NCBI RefSeq assembly: GCF_017309385.1
Contig: NZ_JAFJMJ010000004.1
Location: 496,001-560,000, forward strand
DNA: 64,000 bases
Reading direction: 5' to 3'
Source: Amycolatopsis sp. 195334CR
GTDB lineage: Bacteria; Actinomycetota; Actinomycetes; Mycobacteriales; Pseudonocardiaceae
Under the pieces are notes generated by a model that saw only the letters and a list, made by a program, of their open reading frames with translations, ran no database searches and was not told the origin of the DNA. Made by a program: the position numbers and the translations under genes. This document shows positions 57,984-64,000 of the stretch, piece by piece. How positions within the stretch are numbered: position 1 is the stretch's first letter; every line of letters begins with the position of its first letter.

Positions 57984-59539
57984 CGGGGTACGACTGCCTG
58001 CTGATCGGCTGGGGCGCGCTGCTGGTGGAGAGCGCCGAGCTGCTCGCCGCGCGCGGGCACCGGGTGACCGGCGTGGTCACCCGGTACCCGCCCGCGCTCG
58101 ACTGGGCCGGTGAGCACGGCGTGCCGGTCGCGAGCCGCCTTGGTGACCTGCCCGGCCGCCCGGACTACCTGTTCAGCATCACCAACGACGTGGTGCTCCG
58201 GGAGGCGGACCTGGCGCTGCCCCGGCGGATGGCGATCAACCTGCACAGCTCGCTGCTGCCCAAATACGCGGGTGTGCACCAGACCACGTGGGCGCTGCTG
58301 CACGGCGAAACCGAGCACGGCGTGACCTGGCACGAGATGGTGACCGAGGTCGACGCGGGCCGGATCCTCAAGCAGGCCCGGTTCCCGGTCGAACCCGGTG
58401 ACACCACGCTCGCGCTGGACGTGCGCTGCCACGAGTACGCGTTGCTGTCGCTGAAGGAACTGCTGGACGACCTGGAGTCGGACGCGCTGGACCCGATCGC
58501 GCAGGACCCCGCCGAGCGCACCTATTTCCCGGCCCGGCGGCTGTTCCCCGGCGGCGGCCTGGTCACCGGGGAGCGGACGGCGGCCGAACTGGACCGCTGG
58601 TGCCGGGCGGGGGAGTTCGGCCGGTTCGACAACCGGTTCGGCAGGCCACGACTGGTCGTCGGGAACGAGGCGTTCCTGGTGAGCGGGTTGCGCCCGCGGC
58701 CGGGGCCGGTCGAGGCCGAGCCGGGCACGGTGCTGGGCACGGAACCGGTGCGGGTGAGCACCCCGGACGGCGCGGTCGAGCTGACCAAGCTGTCCACAGT
58801 GGATGGTGAGACGGTGGCGCCGGGGGCGGTGCTGGGCACCGGGGACCGCCTCGGGGCGCCGGAGGGCGATTTCACCGGCTGGTTCGAGGAATGGGCCCGC
58901 CATGAGGGTGCCTGGCTCGACCGGCTCACCGCGTGCACCGGCGTCCCGGACCGGGTGGTGCGTCCACTGTGGACCTACTCGCCGGTGACGCGCGGGACCA
59001 CGCTGGTCCGGCGTGCGCTGGTCGACCGGCTGCGCGACCCGGCGACCGAGCTGCTGACCGCCTGGCTGGCCTGCCTCGGCACCCGGTACGGGACCGTCCG
59101 GTACAGCGACGACGACCGGCGTGCCGAGGTGGCCGGGCTGGAGGCCCTGGTCACCAGGGACGTGCCGGTACCGGTCGAACTGCCGCCGGAACTCGGCTTC
59201 GCCGGAGCGACCGCCGCGGTCGACCGCGCGCTGGCCGGAGCACGCGGCAGCTACCTCCGAGACCTCCCGGCGCGGTACCCGCTGCACGGCCTGGCGAACC
59301 GGCCGATGCCACTCGCGCTCGCGGTGACCACCACCGGCACGCGGCTCGATCCGGCGCCCGGCACGGCCGCGGTGCTGGTGATCGACCTCGCGACCCCGGC
59401 GTTCCACTTCGCGGTCACCGAGCACCTCGGGCCGCCGCGCGAGGTGGTCCGGCAGTTCGCCGGGCTGGCGCAGTCGGTGCTGACCCTGATCGAGGCGGTC
59501 GTGGAACGGCCCGCCACCCCGCTCGCCGCCCTGCGCTGA
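57980..59539 (+). CDS. Formyltransferase fused to a condensation-like C-lobe
   Basis: A 519-residue protein, GTG start overlapping the megasynthase stop by 4 bp. Residues 1 to about 250 resemble 10-formyltetrahydrofolate-dependent formyltransferases (methionyl-tRNA formyltransferase, LgrA F-domain): the catalytic Asn87/His89 in [20 protein letters not shown] and Asp125 in EVDAGRIL. Residues from about 290 to the end look like the C-terminal half of a condensation domain ([27 protein letters not shown], closing [20 protein letters not shown]), without an HHxxxDG motif. It probably N-formylates a carrier-bound or free amino acid, with the half-C domain docking it to the NRPS. The fusion is unusual. 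Confidence 0.75.
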   Translation: MTGYDCLLIGWGALLVESAELLAARGHRVTGVVTRYPPALDWAGEHGVPVASRLGDLPGRPDYLFSITNDVVLREADLALPRRMAINLHSSLLPKYAGVHQTTWALLHGETEHGVTWHEMVTEVDAGRILKQARFPVEPGDTTLALDVRCHEYALLSLKELLDDLESDALDPIAQDPAERTYFPARRLFPGGGLVTGERTAAELDRWCRAGEFGRFDNRFGRPRLVVGNEAFLVSGLRPRPGPVEAEPGTVLGTEPVRVSTPDGAVELTKLSTVDGETVAPGAVLGTGDRLGAPEGDFTGWFEEWARHEGAWLDRLTACTGVPDRVVRPLWTYSPVTRGTTLVRRALVDRLRDPATELLTAWLACLGTRYGTVRYSDDDRRAEVAGLEALVTRDVPVPVELPPELGFAGATAAVDRALAGARGSYLRDLPARYPLHGLANRPMPLALAVTTTGTRLDPAPGTAAVLVIDLATPAFHFAVTEHLGPPREVVRQFAGLAQSVLTLIEAVVERPATPLAALR

Positions 59540-59566
59540 GCGGCCCCACCCGAAGGAGAGAAGGAC

Positions 59567-59782
59567 ATGGCTTTCGAGGACGACGACCGCACGACCGTCT
59601 ACACCGTCGTGGTCAACGACGAGGAGCAGTACTCGATCTGGCCGCGCGAGCGCGACCTGCCCGCCGGCTGGCACGACGCCGGTTACCACGGGCTCAAGGC
59701 CGAATGCCTCACCCACATCGAGGGCGTGTGGACCGACATGCGCCCGCTGAGCGTGCGCCGCCAGATGGACGGCGTGGCCTGA
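59567..59782 (+). CDS. MbtH-like protein
   Basis: A 71-residue MbtH family protein with an AAGGAGAGAAGG site before its ATG. Conserved features: [10 protein letters not shown], the Trp of LPAGWH and the C-terminal [14 protein letters not shown]. MbtH proteins bind adenylation domains and are often needed for their folding and activity. It lies just before a serine-type NRPS and probably serves that and the other A domains of the cluster. Confidence 0.96.
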   Translation: MAFEDDDRTTVYTVVVNDEEQYSIWPRERDLPAGWHDAGYHGLKAECLTHIEGVWTDMRPLSVRRQMDGVA

Positions 59783-59813
59783 GCCCGAATCCCCGAGTGA
59801 GGAGTTCCCTGCG

Positions 59814-62800
59814 ATGAACCTGTCCTTCGGTCAGGAACGCCTGTGGTTCACCCACCAGCTCGACGCCACCGGGCACGCGCAGAACGTGCCGGTGGCCGTC
59901 CGGGTCCGCGGTGAACTCGACGTCGCGGCGCTGACCGGGGCGTGGGCGCGTGTGGTGGCCAGGCACGAGGTGCTGCGCACGGTCGTTCGCGCCGACCACG
60001 GCGAACCGCGGCCCGCCCTGCTGGAGGTCGCCGAGGTCGCCGCCGTCCGGACGGGCGACCCGTCGCGGGCGGACGAGGAACTGCGGGCCGAGGCGGCGTA
60101 CCGGTTCGACCTGGCCGCCGGGCCGCTGGTGCGGGTCACCGTGTGGCGGCTGGGCGAACGCGACCACCTGATCGGGGTGGTGCTGCACCACCTGGTGTGC
60201 GACGCGTGGTCGCTGAACCTGCTGTTCGAGGACTGGGCCCGCGCCTACCGCGGTGAGGAACTCCCGCCGCCCCCGGCCGCCACGTACGCGGACTTCGCGG
60301 TCCGGCAACGGGAAAACGACGCGTTCACGGCACAGCTGGAGCACTGGGCGGCGAACCTGGCCGGCGCGCCCGCGGACACCGGCTTGCGACCCGACCGGCC
60401 GCGCACCGGGGCCCCGTCGTTCCGCGGCGCGCAACTGCGGTTCACCGTGCCCGGCGAAGCGGCGAACCGGGTGAAGGACCTCGCGCGGGCCCAGCGGTGC
60501 ACCCCGTTCATGGTGCTGCTGGCCGCCTTCCAGGCCGCGCTGGGTGCCCGGACCGGGACCGACGACGTGGTGACCGGCACGCCGATGGCCGCCCGCACCG
60601 ATCCCGACTTCGAGCGGGTCGCGGGTTACTTCCTGAACACGCTGCCCATCCGGGTCTCCCTGGCCGGTGATCCGGACTTCCGCACCCTGCTCGGCCGCGT
60701 CCGCGAGGCCTGCTTCGGCGCGTACCGGCACCAGGACGTGCCGTTCGAGAAGCTGGTCGACCGGCTCCAGCCGGATCGCGCGCTCGGCGCGAACCCGTTC
60801 TTCCGCACCATGCTCGTGGTCCGGGACGAAGGCGCGGAACTGGCCTTGCCCGGTGCCGAAACCGAGGTCTCGTTCGTGCCGAACGGCACCGCGAAGCTCG
60901 ACCTGACCCTGTACCTGTCCGAAAAGGACGGTGAGCTGGCCGGGGAACTCGAGTACGACACGGATCTCTACGACGAGGACACCGTGTGTGCCTTCGCGGC
61001 GCACTTCGGCAGGCTGCTCGACGCGGTGACGGCGAACCCGGACGACCGGCTGTCCGCGGTGCCGGTGCTCGACCCCGCCGAAACCCGGCGGGTGCTCGAC
61101 TGGGGCACCGGCGAACGGACCGATCCGGGCGACGCCACGCTCACCGAGCGCTTCGCCGAGGTCGTGCGCCGCCAACCCGACGCCGTCGCCGTGGTCTCCG
61201 GCGAAGAACGGCTCACCTACGCCGAACTCGACCGGCGCGCGGACCGTGTGGCGGCTGTGCTGGCCGCCCGCGCGGCGGGTTCGGTGGTGGCCGTGGCGCT
61301 GCCCCGGTCAGCGGAGCTGATGGTCGCGCTGTGGGGCGTGCTGAAGGCGGGCCTGGCCTACCTGCCCGTGGATCCCGAACTCCCGGCCGAGCGGATCGCG
61401 GCCATGCTCGCCGACGCCGACGCGAAGACCGGGCTGACCCTGGCGAAGCACGACCTGCCCGGCGAAGGCTGGCTGGCGGTCGACGACCTGCCCGAGGACG
61501 CGGCCGCCGTGGGCGAACGCCGCGACCGGGCGCTGTACGTCATGTTCACCTCCGGTTCCACGGGACGGCCGAAGGGCGTGGTCGTCGAGGAACCCGGGGT
61601 GGTCAACCGCCTCGACTGGATGCAGCGCGCGTTCGAACTGACCGCGGACGACGTCGTGCTGCAGAAGACGCCGATCGGCTTCGACGTGTCGGTGTGGGAG
61701 CTGTTCTGGCCGCTGATCACCGGGGCCCGGCTGGTGCTGGCCGAACCCGGCGGGCACCGCGATCCCCGCTACCTGGCCGGCCTGATCCAGGACGAAGGCG
61801 TGTCGGTGCTGCACTTCGTGCCGTCGATGCTGGGTGTGTTCGCCGAGGAGCCGTCGGCGGCGGGCTGCACGAGCGTGCGCGACATCGTGTGCAGTGGTGA
61901 GGTCCTGCCGGGTGCGCTGCGCGACCGGGTCGCCGAGGTGCTGCCGGGCGCGCGCCTGCACAACCTGTACGGGCCGACCGAGGCTTCGGTCGACGTGACC
62001 TGGTGGCCGTGTGGCCGCGAGCGCGACCCCGACGTCCCGATCGGCTTCGCCGCGCCCAACACCCTGCTCTACGTCACCGACGCCTGGGGCCGACTGCTCC
62101 CGCCGGGCGTCGACGGTGAACTGTGGATCGGCGGTGTGCAGGTCGCGCGCGGGTACGCCGGGCGCCCGGACCTGACCGCCGAACGGTTCGCGCCGGATCC
62201 CTTCGGACCGCCCGATGACACAGCGGCGCGCAGCGGCTCCGTGGGGGGTGGTGGCCGGGTGACGGGCGGGAGGATGTACCGCACCGGCGACCGCTGCCGC
62301 TGGCGCGCCGACGGCAGTCTCGCCTACACCGGCCGCGGCGACCGGCAGGTCAAGATCCGGGGCCTGCGCGTCGAACCCGGCGAGATCGAGGCGGTTCTGC
62401 GTGCGCACCCGTCGGTGCGGCAGGCCGTGGTGCTCGCCCGTGACGACGGCCGGGGTTCGCTGCGACTGGACGCCTACGTGGTGCCCTCGGCCGCGGTCGA
62501 CTCCGCCGAACTGCGGGCGTTCGCGCGGTCGCGCCTGCCGGAGCAACTCGTGCCCGCGACCTGGACGTCGGTGGACACCGTGCCGGTCACGGCGAACGGG
62601 AAGCTCGACGTCTCGGCGCTGCCCGATCCCGAGCCGCCGGAGACGACCGTCGCGACTGGTGCGTTGACCCCGCTCCAGGAGACCCTGTGCCGCATCTTCG
62701 CCGGCGTGCTCGGGGTACCAGAGGTGGGTGTGCACGACGACTTCTTCGCGCTGGGCGGGCATTCCCTGCTGGCCACCAGGCTGGTCAGCCGGATCCGCCC

Positions 62801-64000
62801 GGTGCTCGGCGCGGACGTGCCGATCCGCGCGTTGTTCGAGGCACCGACGGTCGCCGCGCTCGCGCCGCGCATCGCCGGATACCGCACGGAAGAAGCCGGG
62901 CTGACCGTCGTGCCACGCCCGGAGCGCGTCCCGCTGTCCTCGGCGCAGCGCCGGTTGTGGTTCCTGCACCACGCTTCCGGGCCCAGCGCGGCGTACCACA
63001 TGCCGCTGGCCTTCCGGCTTCGCGGCGAACTGGACGTCGACGCGCTGGAACAGGCGCTGGCCGATCTCGCCGAACGGCACGAAAGCCTGCGCACGGTGTT
63101 CCCGGAAACCGACGAGGAACCGGAACAGCTCGTGCTCGCCGACGCCCGGCCCCGGCTGCACACGGCCGAAATCGATCCCGAGGACCTGACCACGGCACTG
63201 GAAACGGCTGCGCGCGAGGGGTTCGACCTGGCGGCCGAGCCACCGTTGCGCGCCTACCTGTTCACCACCGCCCCCGACGAGCACGCGTTGCTGCTGTCGC
63301 TGCACCACATCGCCGGGGACGGCTGGTCGCTGGCGCCGCTGTGCCGCGGCCTGGCCACCGCCTACCTAGCCCGGCTCGGCGGCCGGGCGCCGGACTGGGA
63401 ACCGCTCCCGGTGCAGTACGCCGACTACACGCTCTGGCTCGACCGCGACGCGGCCGCCGACGCCGAGATCGAGTACTGGCGCGAACGGCTGGCGGGCGCG
63501 CCCGATCAGCTGACCCTGCCGATGGCACGGCCGCGGCCGGAACGGGCGAGCCAGCGCGGCCGGACCGTCGAGTTCGCCTTGGACGCCGAGCTGCACGCCG
63601 CGCTGGCCGAGGTGGCGCGGCGGCATCGCTGCACGTTGTTCATGGTGCTGCACGCCGGGCTCGCCGCCCTGCTGACCCGGCTCGGCGCCGGTACCGACCT
63701 GCCGCTGGGCAGCCCGATCGCCGGCCGGACCGACGAGGTGCTCGACGAACTGGTCGGCTTCTTCGTCAACACGCTGGTGCTGCGCACCGACACCGCGGGC
63801 GACCCCACCTTCGCCGAACTGCTCGACCGCGTCCGCGAAACCGACCTGGCCGCCTACGAACACCAGCGGGTGCCGTTCGAGCGGCTGGTCGAGGAGCTGA
63901 ACCCGGTGCGCTCGACCGGGCACCACCCGCTGTTCCAGATCATGTTCGTGCTGCAGAACGCGGGCGGCGCGGCGCTGTCGCTGTCCGGTGTGGACAGTGA
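59814..64000 (+). CDS. NRPS C-A-T-C..., truncated at the right edge
   Basis: The frame is open from ATG 59814 (GAGGAG about 10 bp upstream) to the window end, 1,395 codons, so the protein continues. Domains by residue: C about 1-430, beginning at Met1 (NLSFGQERLWFTHQL; HHLVCDAWS); A 445-935 ([43 protein letters not shown]) with code D-V-W-H-V-S-L-V-D-K, serine; T 955-1020 (LGGHSLL); second C from about 1040 (SSAQRRLWFLHHASG; HHIAGDGWS), still running at base 64000. Between FG and MYRTGD the A domain has an extra 17 or so Gly/Arg-rich residues (62208-62270). Its place in the line relative to the TE-terminated proteins is unclear; it may act first, or make a second peptide piece. Confidence 0.92.
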   Translation, partial: MNLSFGQERLWFTHQLDATGHAQNVPVAVRVRGELDVAALTGAWARVVARHEVLRTVVRADHGEPRPALLEVAEVAAVRTGDPSRADEELRAEAAYRFDLAAGPLVRVTVWRLGERDHLIGVVLHHLVCDAWSLNLLFEDWARAYRGEELPPPPAATYADFAVRQRENDAFTAQLEHWAANLAGAPADTGLRPDRPRTGAPSFRGAQLRFTVPGEAANRVKDLARAQRCTPFMVLLAAFQAALGARTGTDDVVTGTPMAARTDPDFERVAGYFLNTLPIRVSLAGDPDFRTLLGRVREACFGAYRHQDVPFEKLVDRLQPDRALGANPFFRTMLVVRDEGAELALPGAETEVSFVPNGTAKLDLTLYLSEKDGELAGELEYDTDLYDEDTVCAFAAHFGRLLDAVTANPDDRLSAVPVLDPAETRRVLDWGTGERTDPGDATLTERFAEVVRRQPDAVAVVSGEERLTYAELDRRADRVAAVLAARAAGSVVAVALPRSAELMVALWGVLKAGLAYLPVDPELPAERIAAMLADADAKTGLTLAKHDLPGEGWLAVDDLPEDAAAVGERRDRALYVMFTSGSTGRPKGVVVEEPGVVNRLDWMQRAFELTADDVVLQKTPIGFDVSVWELFWPLITGARLVLAEPGGHRDPRYLAGLIQDEGVSVLHFVPSMLGVFAEEPSAAGCTSVRDIVCSGEVLPGALRDRVAEVLPGARLHNLYGPTEASVDVTWWPCGRERDPDVPIGFAAPNTLLYVTDAWGRLLPPGVDGELWIGGVQVARGYAGRPDLTAERFAPDPFGPPDDTAARSGSVGGGGRVTGGRMYRTGDRCRWRADGSLAYTGRGDRQVKIRGLRVEPGEIEAVLRAHPSVRQAVVLARDDGRGSLRLDAYVVPSAAVDSAELRAFARSRLPEQLVPATWTSVDTVPVTANGKLDVSALPDPEPPETTVATGALTPLQETLCRIFAGVLGVPEVGVHDDFFALGGHSLLATRLVSRIRPVLGADVPIRALFEAPTVAALAPRIAGYRTEEAGLTVVPRPERVPLSSAQRRLWFLHHASGPSAAYHMPLAFRLRGELDVDALEQALADLAERHESLRTVFPETDEEPEQLVLADARPRLHTAEIDPEDLTTALETAAREGFDLAAEPPLRAYLFTTAPDEHALLLSLHHIAGDGWSLAPLCRGLATAYLARLGGRAPDWEPLPVQYADYTLWLDRDAAADAEIEYWRERLAGAPDQLTLPMARPRPERASQRGRTVEFALDAELHAALAEVARRHRCTLFMVLHAGLAALLTRLGAGTDLPLGSPIAGRTDEVLDELVGFFVNTLVLRTDTAGDPTFAELLDRVRETDLAAYEHQRVPFERLVEELNPVRSTGHHPLFQIMFVLQNAGGAALSLSGVDS
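61872..61921 (+). repeat. 50-bp exact repeat, copy 2 (serine A domain)
   Basis: Identical to 44308-44357. It marks the two serine-type A domains as recent relatives, by duplication or gene conversion within the cluster. Confidence 0.85.
62208..62270 (+). other. In-frame insertion inside an NRPS A domain
   Basis: Where the paralogous A domain at 44640 has a four-residue turn before VYRTGDR, this one has about 21 residues rich in Gly, Arg, Ser and Asp. The DNA contains a 7-bp direct repeat CAGCGGC (62221-62227 and 62231-62237) and a run of G's, unlike neighbouring codon use. It may be a captured small repeat element kept in frame in a surface loop. Confidence 0.5.

Noticed and set aside
62687..64000. 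Rightward 437-codon frame at the window end
   Set aside because: It lies inside the fourth NRPS in another frame and is Arg/Gly/Ala-rich; the true frame, open from 59814 to the edge, has T and C domain motifs.
1..64000. tRNA, rRNA, riboswitch and CRISPR features
   Set aside because: No cloverleaf-like, rRNA-like or regularly spaced repeat structure was recognised by eye in the intergenic regions.

Overview
The window is very GC-rich, with GC at almost every third codon position, frequent GTG starts and many 4-bp ATGA/GTGA gene overlaps. That, together with StrR-like, SARP and LuxR regulators and giant NRPS/PKS genes, points to a filamentous actinomycete. A Pseudonocardiaceae member such as Amycolatopsis is my guess; this is inference and was not checked against any database.

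Layout. (1) 1-9565: a catabolic island. AtuA-like, DUF4387 and RraA-like genes run rightward and meet an IclR regulator tail to tail. Across a dyad-rich divergent promoter lies an operon of an NTF2-like protein, two SDR dehydrogenases, an FAD_binding_2 oxidoreductase, an ACS-type MFS importer, a protein of unknown family and a fumarylacetoacetase-family hydrolase. This looks like uptake and stepwise oxidation of a cyclic or carboxylated carbon source ending in C-C bond hydrolysis. (2) 9566-10104: a degraded, frameshifted gene. (3) 10105-19129: a sugar or amino-sugar locus with a GH4 glycosidase and DeoR repressor on the minus strand, facing a PfkB kinase, an ABC importer (lipoprotein and two permeases), a secreted PIG-L deacetylase and a small frameshifted membrane protein. 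(4) 19175-25273: catalase, a LuxR-type regulator with a pseudo-receiver, a large SARP/AfsR regulator carrying a TTA codon, a cupin and a divergent TetR regulator with a clear operator-like palindrome.

(5) 25657 to the window end: a hybrid NRPS-PKS biosynthetic gene cluster, cut off at the right edge. In order: StrR-like activator, discrete acyltransferase, type II thioesterase; on the minus strand an A-T didomain (Val-like code) and an ATP-grasp ligase; then a DUF4096 protein, a class V PLP enzyme, and three assembly-line proteins with domains KS-AT-(KR0)-T-C-A-T-C-C-A-T, KS-AT-KR-T and C-A-T-KS-AT0-KR-T-TE; then a formyltransferase fused to a condensation-like C-lobe, an MbtH protein, and a fourth NRPS (C-A-T-C..., Ser-like code) running off the edge.

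Reading of the cluster (inference). The A-T protein probably loads a valine-like starter. Protein 1 extends it with malonate; its ketoreductase is a remnant, so the beta-ketone should survive. It then adds two amino acids, the second serine-like, across an unusual tandem C-C. Protein 2 adds a reduced malonate. Protein 3 adds a hydrophobic residue and another ketide unit, then releases the chain through TE. The last AT has lost its catalytic serine and histidine region, and a free-standing malonyl-type AT is encoded at the start of the cluster, so the system appears to mix cis and trans acyl loading. I do not recognise the product.
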